DNA of 33,052 nt. Origin: an uncultured Candidatus Melainabacteria bacterium (lineage in GTDB: Bacteria; Cyanobacteriota; Vampirovibrionia; Gastranaerophilales; Gastranaerophilaceae). Where the stretch lies: positions 1-33,052 of the forward strand of contig CATJOM010000034.1 of assembly GCA_949741915.1 (NCBI GenBank), in the 5' to 3' direction. Made by a program: the position numbers and the translations under genes. This document shows, one piece after another, positions 25,957 to 33,021 of this stretch. The notes beneath the pieces are model-generated. The model ran no database searches. It saw only the letters and a list, made by a program, of their open reading frames with translations, and was not told where the DNA came from. Positions within the stretch are counted from its first letter, which is position 1. Each line of letters begins with the position of its first letter.

Positions 25957-26044
25957 TTATATTGAGCCTATGTTTTAATATTTAGTTGGTCGTTTGCTAT
26001 AATTTATTGGAGAAATTAGTGCTTTTTGAATAAATTAATTAGTA

Positions 26045-26983
26045 TTATGGGCAGGTGTCGCAGTCTTCATTTATTGTTTTGCCGAATATTAATCTTAGGC
26101 CTCCAAAACTTTTTTTAAGCGTGCTTGAAACGCCGCAGGCTATTTCATTGATATTGTTTATCAATGTCCCAGTTTGATTGATACTGGATGTTACATTTGG
26201 CATTGTAGAATTTATACTATTTGTGAGCTCGTTTATTCTTTTTGTGATTACTTCGAGTTCTAATGTTGAATTTTTAACGTATCCTGTTGTTTCTTCTATG
26301 TTTGAAACGCTATTATTTAACCTATCCTGGTCAATCGAGTTATTTAACTTTCTTGTGACACTGTTAATATTTTTTGTGGCGCCAAGTAGATTGTTAACGG
26401 CTGCATTAATATTTTGTCTGTTTTCTGATACTGTTTCGTTTAATGATGTGAATAAATCCTTAAGGGCGCTGATTGCTTCATATAATTCCTCTATTGTTTT
26501 ATTTAGGTTTTCTTTTATTTTATCAAGGGATTCAGGCTCCTGACTTGATAAATAGGTTTCAATATCAACTGTGGAGGTACCTTTTATTAAGTCGCCATTT
26601 TGAAGATAAATATTTGATGGTTTTTCTGGATAGATGATTTCAATATAGTCTATTTTTCTCCACTTGTCTTTTTCTCTTTGGAGTTTTATTTCAATATTAT
26701 TCGGCAGTTTTAAATTATTATGGCGCAGGGCTATTTTCATATATGTTGTGGTAAAGTTTTCGCTTGGCTTTACAAATAAAACTTTGCCAATTCTGTAGCC
26801 TTTATAAAAAACCTTTATATTTGGGCGCATTGGACGGAGATTTTCAAATTCTGCTGTTATGAATGTACTTGTAAGTCTTTGATAGAGCAACGTTCCAATT
26901 AGTATTGCAAAAATGCATATAAAAATGTGCCATCCAAAGCTTTTAAATAATGATTTTAATTTTTCAAATATCTTATTAAGCAT
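26045..26983 (-). CDS. MCE/MlaD-family lipid-transport substrate-binding protein
   Basis: 312 aa. One N-terminal membrane anchor (about 17-36, WHIFICIFAILIGTLLY) is followed by an MCE domain at about 40-115 (ITAEFENLRPMRPNIKVFYKGYRIGKVLFV). A long Asn/Thr/Ser-rich helical region comes next (about 145-285) and a short Cys-containing tail (DCDTCP). MCE proteins form hexameric rings that carry phospholipids between inner and outer membranes. The long helical part may build a needle or bridge. No ABC permease or ATPase (mlaE, mlaF) is adjacent. The gene supports a diderm envelope for the host. Confidence 0.88.
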   Translation of the reverse strand: MLNKIFEKLKSLFKSFGWHIFICIFAILIGTLLYQRLTSTFITAEFENLRPMRPNIKVFYKGYRIGKVLFVKPSENFTTTYMKIALRHNNLKLPNNIEIKLQREKDKWRKIDYIEIIYPEKPSNIYLQNGDLIKGTSTVDIETYLSSQEPESLDKIKENLNKTIEELYEAISALKDLFTSLNETVSENRQNINAAVNNLLGATKNINSVTRKLNNSIDQDRLNNSVSNIEETTGYVKNSTLELEVITKRINELTNSINSTMPNVTSSINQTGTLINNINEIACGVSSTLKKSFGGLRLIFGKTINEDCDTCP

Positions 26984-27156
26984 AAAGATATATTAAGATT
27001 TAATGATTTTTTGGTCATTACCTCTTTGATTATCTATGCGGGTGATTTTTTTGGGGCTGAATATTCTTTCTATTGGTTTTTGGTTATGTTGCTAATTTTA
27101 AATAATATAATCAAGCTTTGAGTTTGTTTTTTCTCTGTCTACTATTCTGGTGTATG

Positions 27157-27651
27157 CTATAGTAATTCATCTAAAATTTTCAGCACACTTTTGAATATTT
27201 TTTCTATATCATTAAAGCTTATATAGATTGTGTTTGAATCTTGGCATCTTTTTTGCCTTAGAGTGTTGTCTGCGGGCGGTTTTGTATACCACAGTGTTAT
27301 ATTGTTGTCCTCTGCCAATAGTTTTGCCCTGTTATAGTATTTTGTGTCCTCATCTTTTTCTAAGATTAAGATTATTGCAGGTTTTTTGCCGGTTATTTTA
27401 GAATAATAAAGACTTTGGCCTATGGCCTCTGCCCATTTAGAGGCAAAATCAAATTCGACAGCATAAGTTTTTGTAAGGCAGTCTACTCTTGTTTTATCAT
27501 ATAGAATATATTCCTGTATTCCGCCCCATTTTGTGCACCATTCATTTTGATAATATTTTTCAGGGTAAAGATGTGCTCCAAAGGCTCTGTTTTGGGTGGG
27601 GTTTATATAAAGCAGAAACAGTGTAAATAAAAGTAGGATTATTTTGTTCAT
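27157..27651 (-). CDS. Secreted protein with a nuclease-fold-like (PD-(D/E)XK-like) core
   Basis: 164 aa from ATG 27651, chosen because it yields a clean signal peptide (MNKIILLLFTLFLLYINP... cleaved near AFGA); a TTG 66 nt upstream adds a run of unlikely residues. The mature part contains TRVDCLTKTYAVEFDFASKW, a D...ExD pattern followed by AIGQSLYYSKITGKKPAIILILE, resembling a restriction-endonuclease-fold core. Cysteines at C38, C57 and C138 may form disulfides. Such secreted small proteins occur in many bacteria, but their role is unclear to me. Lies downstream of the 27743 gene on the same strand. Confidence 0.6.
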   Translation of the reverse strand: MNKIILLLFTLFLLYINPTQNRAFGAHLYPEKYYQNEWCTKWGGIQEYILYDKTRVDCLTKTYAVEFDFASKWAEAIGQSLYYSKITGKKPAIILILEKDEDTKYYNRAKLLAEDNNITLWYTKPPADNTLRQKRCQDSNTIYISFNDIEKIFKSVLKILDELL

Positions 27652-27742
27652 AAAATAATTAAACAGGAAAATTGCTTTTTGGGCAAATGATGTTTTTGGC
27701 TGCAGAATAGTTGGCAAGGTAAAACATCAGCCTTAATATCTT

Positions 27743-28243
27743 TTATCTGCCAAGGGAAAGTCTTGCTATCTCGTTTGGATGGAAGCTTGCTCTTATTGTG
27801 TTTATTTTTTCTACAATACTTCTTTTATTTGTTTTTAGGTTTGCTTTTTGTTTTTCAATTGCAAAATATAATGCTTTTGATAGTCCGTTTGAGAAGCAGG
27901 AGTGTCTTTTTGTTAATAGTTTTCCGGCTAATCTATCTATAATAAAAATGTTACAAGGATAACCAGAGGTGTCATCATTAATTTTATAGGGAAGTTTATT
28001 ATTGTGTATAAAGGGTATATCTATCCAGTCAAGGTCCTTAAATTTTACCAGAATAAAGATTATGTTGCTCTTAAAATATATTTGAAAGAATGGATTAGAA
28101 TTGTTGAATTTTTCTATAATATCTTCCTTTGGGGGTTTTTGAAAAATAAAAATGTTTGCACAGTCATTATCAAAATGCATGGCGGAAATATCACTCTTGA
28201 AGTGAAATTCTTCATAATGATGCCCTGTCTTGTAATCTTTCAT
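27743..28243 (-). CDS. Hypothetical protein
   Basis: 166 aa, family not recognised. It has mixed aromatic and charged segments (FFQIYFKSNIIFILVKFKDLDWIDIPF), no signal peptide, and a basic C-terminus (KRSIVEKINTIRASFHPNEIARLSLGR). It starts 39 nt after the EamA gene stop and probably belongs to its transcript; the 92-nt gap to the secreted protein gene (start 27651) contains no clear terminator. The segment DTSGYPCNIFIIDRLAGKLLTKRHSCF could be a folded core with paired cysteines. No function can be inferred. Confidence 0.6.
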   Translation of the reverse strand: MKDYKTGHHYEEFHFKSDISAMHFDNDCANIFIFQKPPKEDIIEKFNNSNPFFQIYFKSNIIFILVKFKDLDWIDIPFIHNNKLPYKINDDTSGYPCNIFIIDRLAGKLLTKRHSCFSNGLSKALYFAIEKQKANLKTNKRSIVEKINTIRASFHPNEIARLSLGR

Positions 28244-28282
28244 GGTTTGCGTGTTGTTTCCTTTTGGTATAAGTTTAGGGTT

Positions 28283-29179
28283 TTATCCGTTAAGGATTAT
28301 GATAGCTGAGCCTGTAATCATTATGGCTGAGCCTGCCAATTTTTTCAACAGATGCTTTTCGTTAAATAATTTACAGCCCAAAAATACGTTTAGTATGTTT
28401 GATAATTGAAATAGGGAAAGCGCTGCAGATACTGGTATTTTTTCAAAAATAAGGTTTGTCGACATCTGCATGATAAGGACAAGAAAAGCTGGTGAAAGAA
28501 AGCATCTCAGGGGTAAAATTTTATACTTGTTCAGTGTCTTGTTACAGATTTTGTCACTAGGTGCTTTTGGCGTTTTTGGCTTATTGAGTTTAAGAAATAC
28601 AAAAGCAAAGAGGCAGCCTGAAAGTGCCCATAATATAAAAGAAAACACAGCGTCTGTCAAAATTATTATTTTTTTAATAAAAACAGCTTCTAATGCTGTC
28701 AGAATAAGAGCCAGCATTCTTAATTGAATATCTTTTCTCCTAAAGAATTTGCCGCCAAAACCTTCATTTGATGTTTCAAAGACAAAATAGCTGCCAAGGA
28801 TTATTAATGCCATTCCTGATAATGTGTTTATTCCAGGGATTTCTCTTAAAAACAGTACTCCAAAAATAAGCGCAAAAATTGCTTTGTATGAATTAACTGG
28901 TCCAAGAATTGATAATTCTCCAAGTTTCAATGCTTTTATAAGGCAAGCGTTGCCTGCTGCGCCGAAAATTCCTCCAATTAATGCAAGAAGAAGCACCTGG
29001 GCTGACAGGCTTTTTAAATAAAACAATAACAAGACAGGCAATAGAAACATGCACAATATAAAATATGTCTTAAAGTTTGTTTCTAAAGATGAAACCCTCT
29101 GGCTGAGCCTTTTTTGCTCTACATTCAGGAAGCTGTTTGAAAATATTCTGATTATTGTAAGAAAAAAGGTCAGCGTCAT
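28283..29179 (-). CDS. EamA/DMT-type membrane transporter
   Basis: 298 aa with about ten membrane segments in two halves. Conserved EamA features are GIFGAAGNACLIKALKLGELSILGPVNSYKAIFA in the first half and a repeat in the second (MQMSTNLIFEKIPVSAALSLFQLSNILNVFLG, then KKLAGSAIMITGSAIIILNG). The substrate is unknown; the family exports or imports amino acids, sugars or other metabolites. ATG 29179 lacks a Shine-Dalgarno sequence. It heads a probable minus-strand operon with 27743-28243. The region upstream (29180-29353) holds only AT-rich DNA and the signals of the divergent mini-gene at 29354. Confidence 0.85.
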   Translation of the reverse strand: MTLTFFLTIIRIFSNSFLNVEQKRLSQRVSSLETNFKTYFILCMFLLPVLLLFYLKSLSAQVLLLALIGGIFGAAGNACLIKALKLGELSILGPVNSYKAIFALIFGVLFLREIPGINTLSGMALIILGSYFVFETSNEGFGGKFFRRKDIQLRMLALILTALEAVFIKKIIILTDAVFSFILWALSGCLFAFVFLKLNKPKTPKAPSDKICNKTLNKYKILPLRCFLSPAFLVLIMQMSTNLIFEKIPVSAALSLFQLSNILNVFLGCKLFNEKHLLKKLAGSAIMITGSAIIILNG

Positions 29180-29353
29180 GGGTAATTATCATTTTGTGTT
29201 AACTTTTGTAAATAAGATTAAAATTCCTATAAAGATTTTTTTAATTTGAACCGATAGTTTTTGTATCGTCATAAAGCGTAGATTTTAAACAATTTAGACC
29301 TAAAGTTTAAATTGTGCATTGCAACAAAATATACAACTGAACGAGGAGAAACA

Positions 29354-29431
29354 ATGAGAGCGAGAACCCGTCAAAGAATCAGCGCCAGGACGCGAGATTT
29401 TGTTAAAAGATTGCTTCAAATTATGGTTTAG
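29354..29431 (+). CDS. Arg-rich 25-aa mini-protein or leader peptide
   Basis: An ATG with a strong ribosome-binding site (GAGGAG 29343-29348) opens 25 codons ending in TAG: MRARTRQRISARTRD, then FVKRLLQIMV. Seven codons are arginine (AGA x4, AGG, CGT, CGA). The strand runs opposite to both neighbours (EamA upstream, parvulin downstream). No gene follows in sense before the parvulin stop at 29470, and no terminator hairpin is obvious. It could be a decayed attenuation leader whose target was lost, or an independent small basic protein. An inverted repeat (caattta/taaattg) lies upstream near 29290-29315. Confidence 0.5.
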   Translation: MRARTRQRISARTRDFVKRLLQIMV

Positions 29432-29469
29432 ATAAATTAAAAGGAATGATTATTATGGAATTTTTTATT

Positions 29470-29862
29470 TTATATCTTATCGGTCACCTTAATTATGTGC
29501 CAGCCGAAATCTGTCTTTACAGGGTCTGATATTGCGTTTTTAGGCAAATTAAATGCTGCAGTTTCAAATTCAGGAACCATCTGGCCGCGTCCAAAATAGC
29601 CTAAATCCCCACCTCTTTGGCCAGAAGGGCATTTAGAGAATTGTTTTGCTATTTTTGCAAAATCTTCTCCGCCTTCAATTCTGTTTTTAAGGCCTGAAGC
29701 TTGCTTTTCAGTATCTACGAGAATATGCGCTGCTTTTATTTTTGTATAATTCTGCGCATTAGGGTCTATTGTTTGTTTGGCTTCACTCATAAGTACTCCT
29801 GTCGTCAATAATAATCCTGCAGTCAATAAACATTTTGTGATTAATTTGAATATTTTAATCAT
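29470..29862 (-). CDS. Secreted parvulin-type peptidyl-prolyl isomerase (PpiC/PrsA-like)
   Basis: 130 aa. Signal peptide about 1-28 (MIKIFKLITKCLLTAGLLLT..., cleavage near SEA). It consists of one parvulin domain with AAHILVDTEKQA, FAKIAKQFSKCPSGQRGGDLGYFGRGQMVPEFE and TDFGWHIIKV, all hallmark motifs. It probably assists folding of exported proteins. It has no SurA-like N-terminal chaperone domain. The ATG follows a good ribosome-binding site (GAGAGGATAAAT on the minus strand). Its promoter is annotated at 29885-29913. Confidence 0.93.
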   Translation of the reverse strand: MIKIFKLITKCLLTAGLLLTTGVLMSEAKQTIDPNAQNYTKIKAAHILVDTEKQASGLKNRIEGGEDFAKIAKQFSKCPSGQRGGDLGYFGRGQMVPEFETAAFNLPKNAISDPVKTDFGWHIIKVTDKI

Positions 29863-29884
29863 ATTTATCCTCTCTAATTGCTCT

Positions 29885-29913
29885 ATAATACCCTACTTGT
29901 AAAATAAGGTAAA
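29885..29913 (-). promoter_or_regulatory. Putative promoter of the parvulin gene
   Basis: On the minus strand TTTACC (-35, 29908-29913), a 17-nt spacer and TATTAT (-10, 29885-29890). A start of transcription is expected about 10-15 nt before the ribosome-binding site. The remainder of 29914-30191 is AT-rich with no gene found. Confidence 0.45.
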
Positions 29914-30191
29914 GACAATTTTTTAAATCGGAAAATCGGGCTATATTCTGCCTGTCGGTTTATTGTTTCATTAGTGTTATTTATTTCTGGCATGGTTTTT
30001 AATAAAAGAATATAAATATATTTGTGTGAAAAATATTCTATATAAATTTGCTGTCTATTTTTTATTTAAATAGATATCATGCAAGATGGTAGCTTCTATG
30101 TTTTGTTTATGTTACAATAGTGTCTTTTAAAGCAGCTGGTAGTGTTTTTGTTTTAGGTATGGCTTTTTTTGCAATAAACTGCCAGGTATTT

Positions 30192-30986
30192 TCATAAATT
30201 TTGCCGTCCAAGCCTTTCTGTTAATGTCTTTAGCCTTGCTTTATCATCTTTGTGGGATGTTTTTAACAGCTTGTGCTTGTATTTTAGCCATAAAACTTCA
30301 AAATCTATAGCTTTAAGGATTCCTTTGTCTGCATTTTTATCGATAAGGATACTTGCATCAAATATTATTTTTCTTGTTTCAAATCTAGTTAATGAATTTT
30401 TTGGCAAGTTTTTAAAAAACTCTATAGATGTTGATGTGACACCTCCGCCTATTATTAAGCCTTTATTATGTTTCACAGTTTTTTGTGCTATTAAATTAGT
30501 AAATTCAAAAATTTGCTTATCATCTGTTTTTTCTTTATCTAAGCCAAGGGAGCAAGCAAAATCTGTTCTTCCGACTACAATGCCCGAGATTTTATCTGCA
30601 AAAGTGCTGTTTAATATTTCATCCAGGCAATTAAAACCCTGTATTGTTTCAATGTTTATGAGAAGTTTTATGTTTTTTCTTTCTTTTTCAGAAAAAACGG
30701 TTTCGGTTGAGTTTATAAATTTTTCTGCCGCATATGAGGACTCAATCATTGGCGCAACTATAGTATCTGCCTTGAGTTTGACTGCATCCCTTAAATCTCT
30801 GGCTGCCCCACAGCCTCCTATTTTAATTGTAAAATCAAGTCCCGCTTCTTTTGCTAATTCCTTTAAGAGAAGTGCTTCAGTGAAGCTAGCACCTTCTGAT
30901 TCGAATTCTGCTTTTACTGAAGTTATATTGTAATTTGCCTTCAGGATTTTTAGTGCGCTTAGTATTTCTTTTTTGTATTGATTCAT
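30192..30986 (-). CDS. HpcH/HpaI aldolase/citrate lyase family protein
   Basis: 264 aa from ATG 30986 (a longer frame starting at TTG 31097 adds an atypical N-terminus). The TIM-barrel metal-dependent aldolase pattern is visible: IKIGGCGAARDL, MIESSYAAEKFI, INIETIQGFNCLDEIL (metal-binding glutamate), IVVGRTDFACSLGLDK (aspartate) and LIIGGGVTS. Members cleave or condense 2-oxo acids and related C4-C5 compounds, or act on CoA esters. The exact substrate cannot be read from the sequence. It is isolated between the parvulin gene and the divergent 31170 gene. The C-terminal ~45 residues are Lys-rich (KYKHKLLKTSHKDDKARLK). Confidence 0.82.
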   Translation of the reverse strand: MNQYKKEILSALKILKANYNITSVKAEFESEGASFTEALLLKELAKEAGLDFTIKIGGCGAARDLRDAVKLKADTIVAPMIESSYAAEKFINSTETVFSEKERKNIKLLINIETIQGFNCLDEILNSTFADKISGIVVGRTDFACSLGLDKEKTDDKQIFEFTNLIAQKTVKHNKGLIIGGGVTSTSIEFFKNLPKNSLTRFETRKIIFDASILIDKNADKGILKAIDFEVLWLKYKHKLLKTSHKDDKARLKTLTERLGRQNL

Positions 30987-31169
30987 ATTGCTTATGGTAA
31001 CAGCAAAAAACCTTATTTTGCAAATATGTTGTTTAATAAAATATAATTTGTAAAAATTTGTTAAAAAGACATCATAAAAACCGCTGGTATATTGCAATAA
31101 AAAGTTTGTTTGTGTTTTAAATATATACGCGCATATATGTTTAACATTTAAAATAGGAGCTAAAACAAC

Positions 31170-32051
31170 ATGTTTTTGACAAGAGTAAATTTTGCTAATG
31201 TAAATCCATTAAAAAACATCAATTTTGCTGGCGTACATAATCATGATAATTTTGCCTCAAATCCTGCGATTGATGATTTTTTAAATCAAGATTCCTTTAT
31301 TCCAAGTGAAGTAAAAGATGCCATTAAAGAGGCAGATAAATTAAAAAGCCAAGATAAAGAAAAGTATAATAGATATCTTGCGCTGACAGTCGTTATTTCT
31401 GATGATAACAATCCTTTATACAATTTAGGAAAGTCAGATGATGAGCTTTTGCACAGGGCGTTTACTCCCGATGAGGCTATTGCGGTTGTTAAGCCAAAGT
31501 ACCCACTGCCTGATGAAAAGTTGCCAGTATTCTTAAGGCTGAAGGATGAGTTCAGGCTGGATAATACAAATGCCATACTGATAGCCAAAATGGAAGATTC
31601 TCATAAATATATAAAAAAGCTATCAAAACTTACAACACCAAATGATGATGGCACAGTGAGTTTAAACAAAAAAGATGGCAGAAAGATTATTCTTGCAAGG
31701 CCACTAACTATTAAGGAAGCAATTCCTGCCTTAAAAATGAATGTTAATAAAATTAAGCTTTACCAAGAGATTCTTGACAAAGGGCTCAATATAAAGAAAG
31801 CAAAATCTATTGTTCAAGATACCGGGGATGCATATAGATTTTTAATGCTGACGACTGAGAATAAGGATGGCAAAATCGGAATTAAAGATAATGCGAAGGC
31901 CAGTCTGCCAAGGGTATTAACGGCTGATGAAGCATATCTTGCTGTTAAGAGTGATTTGTCTTTTGCAGAAATAAAATATCAGCTTGAGCATTTTGACACT
32001 ATTTATAAAGAGTCTGAAAAAGTAGGTGCAGTTTTAAGATGTAATGCTTAA
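31170..32051 (+). CDS. Unknown protein with three ~70-residue repeats
   Basis: 293 aa, no family recognised. The N-terminus (MFLTRVNFANVNPLKNINFAG) carries the NINFAG motif shared in style with the 17389 protein. From about residue 65 three repeats share the pattern Y[KR]x[YFK]Lxx[LT]...Rx[LF]TxxEAxxAxK: HRAFTPDEAIAVVKP, ARPLTIKEAIPALKM and PRVLTADEAYLAVKS. Each is followed by a helix of about 25 residues. There is no signal peptide or membrane segment. ATG 31170 follows AGGAG at 31155-31159. It may be a lineage-specific effector or scaffold, which is speculation. A hairpin with T-run near 32108-32140 could end its transcript. Confidence 0.75.
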   Translation: MFLTRVNFANVNPLKNINFAGVHNHDNFASNPAIDDFLNQDSFIPSEVKDAIKEADKLKSQDKEKYNRYLALTVVISDDNNPLYNLGKSDDELLHRAFTPDEAIAVVKPKYPLPDEKLPVFLRLKDEFRLDNTNAILIAKMEDSHKYIKKLSKLTTPNDDGTVSLNKKDGRKIILARPLTIKEAIPALKMNVNKIKLYQEILDKGLNIKKAKSIVQDTGDAYRFLMLTTENKDGKIGIKDNAKASLPRVLTADEAYLAVKSDLSFAEIKYQLEHFDTIYKESEKVGAVLRCNA

Positions 32052-32141
32052 ACGTTTTACTATCTGTATCTCAAGTATGACTTTGAAAAATGGTTTTGTA
32101 TGCACGTTTTTTATGTGTATTTAAAAGTGTAAAAAATGCAC

Positions 32142-32169
32142 TTGCAAAAATATGCAGAATGTGTATAAT
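32142..32169 (+). promoter_or_regulatory. Promoter of the argF leader
   Basis: TTGCAA (32142-32147), a 16-nt spacer and a perfect TATAAT (32164-32169). The expected start of transcription (about 32176-32177) coincides with the ATG of the leader ORF, so the leader mRNA would be leaderless. Confidence 0.65.
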
Positions 32170-32176
32170 GAAATTT

Positions 32177-32263
32177 ATGGAAAATTTAACTTTACAATTT
32201 ATTCAAAATCAGATTCGCCGTGAGAGCCGACGTATTAGCTTTGTGCGGCAAGAAACAGTGTGA
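32177..32263 (+). CDS. Arginine-rich leader peptide (28 aa) upstream of argF
   Basis: 28 codons: MENLTLQFIQNQ, then IRRESRRISFVRQETV and TGA. Five arginine codons (CGC, CGT, CGA, CGT, CGG) lie within 11 codons at 32216-32248; all are CGN, whereas the nearby genes mostly use AGA. The ORF starts at the predicted 5' end of the transcript, ends 41 nt before an intrinsic terminator, and is followed by argF. This matches a ribosome-mediated attenuation leader: stalling at Arg codons when charged tRNA-Arg is low would let transcription reach argF. The antiterminator pairing is only weakly supported (286-291 region with 324-329 region of 32.xxx). Confidence 0.65.
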   Translation: MENLTLQFIQNQIRRESRRISFVRQETV

Positions 32264-32303
32264 ATATTAAACAAAGTATGTAAAGTTTTGTTAAATAATA
32301 TTT

Positions 32304-32346
32304 AAAACACCCGGTTTTAGCCCGCAAAAGGTTAATCGGGTGTTTT
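32304..32346 (+). terminator. Attenuator terminator between the leader peptide and argF
   Basis: A 10-bp stem (aaaacacccg 32304-32313 / cgggtgtttt 32337-32346) with a 23-nt loop and trailing T residues, 25 nt before the argF start. An upstream hairpin (about 32267-32294, ttaaacaaag / gttttgttaa) could be an alternative pairing partner. Confidence 0.8.
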
Positions 32347-32370
32347 TTAGTGTAAAAATGGAGGGTAACT

Positions 32371-32935
32371 ATGTCTTTAAATAAATTAAAAGGAAAGGAT
32401 TTTATTAATCTTGAAGATTTTAACTCAGCTGAAATTTTCAATTGATTGAGTTAGGAATAAAACTGAAAAAGAAGACAAGAGGTGGTAAAAATTTAGACAT
32501 ACTAAAAGGAAAAAATCTTGTCATGTATTTTGCAAAACCCAGTCTCAGAACGAGATTGAGTTTTGAAATTGGTGCAAAGAAGCTTGGGGCTAATGCAAGT
32601 GTCATAAAACAGGATGAAATAATTTTGGGCAAAAGAGAAAGTATTGAAGATACAGCAAGGGTAATATCAAAATATGCTGATGGTATAACATAAGGACGTT
32701 TGAGCATTCAGATGTGGAGTTATTTGCTGAATATGCCTCAATTCCTGTTGTGAATGCACTTACAGACCTTTCTCATCCTTGTCAGATTATGGCTGACTTA
32801 ATGACAATCAAGGAAAAATTTGGCTCATTCAAGGGGCTTAAAATAACATATGTTGGGGATGGAAACAATGTGACCAACAGCCTTTTAAGCGGTAGGTCAA
32901 CGGGCGATAAAAACAAAAATTTGACAATTAAATAG
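32371..32935 (+). pseudogene. argF: argF (ornithine carbamoyltransferase) fragment, frameshifted and truncated
   Basis: The first segment MSLNKLKGKDFINLEDF...EIFN (ATG 32371, strong GGAGGG ribosome-binding site) hits TGA at 32443. The sense continues one frame back (LIELGIKLKKK...FAKPSLRTRLSFEIGAKKLG...SKYADG) until TAA 32691, then one frame back again ([32 protein letters not shown]...THYVGDG-type end). Each jump fits a single lost base, near 32441 and 32689. The carbamoyl-phosphate motif SLRTR and HPCQ are intact, but after [11 protein letters not shown] homology stops and the frame ends at TAG. The ornithine-binding half (about 150 residues) is missing. Sequencing error cannot be excluded for the single-base lesions, but the truncation stands. 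Confidence 0.85.
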
Positions 32936-32947
32936 AACACAAGATAT

Positions 32948-33021
32948 GCGTCTGTAGCTCAGCTGGATAGAGCATTTGCCTTCTAAGCAAAGGGTCATGC
33001 GTTCGAATCGCATCCGGGGTA
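32948..33021 (+). tRNA. tRNA-Arg (anticodon TCT), acceptor stem damaged
   Basis: A well-formed D-arm (TAGCTCAGCTGGATAGAGC), anticodon arm (tttgc cttctaa gcaaa) and T-arm (atgcg TTCGAAT cgcat). The 5' acceptor GCGTCTG pairs badly with the 3' CCGGGGT: mismatches at 3:70 (G-G) and 6:67 (T-C), wobbles at 1:72 and 4:69. No CCA is encoded. A T-run follows at 33022 onward. It is a damaged or chimeric tRNA; whether it is charged is unclear. Confidence 0.7.

Noticed and set aside
29456-29530. Short ORF after the Arg-rich mini-gene (MEFFILYLIGHL...)
   Set aside because: It has AAGGA upstream, but it is antisense to the parvulin C-terminus and ends after 24 codons.
30250-30933. Long plus-strand open frame (227 codons) across the aldolase
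   Set aside because: It is a shadow of the minus-strand HpcH/HpaI gene, whose motifs are clear; the plus frame has no recognisable domain.
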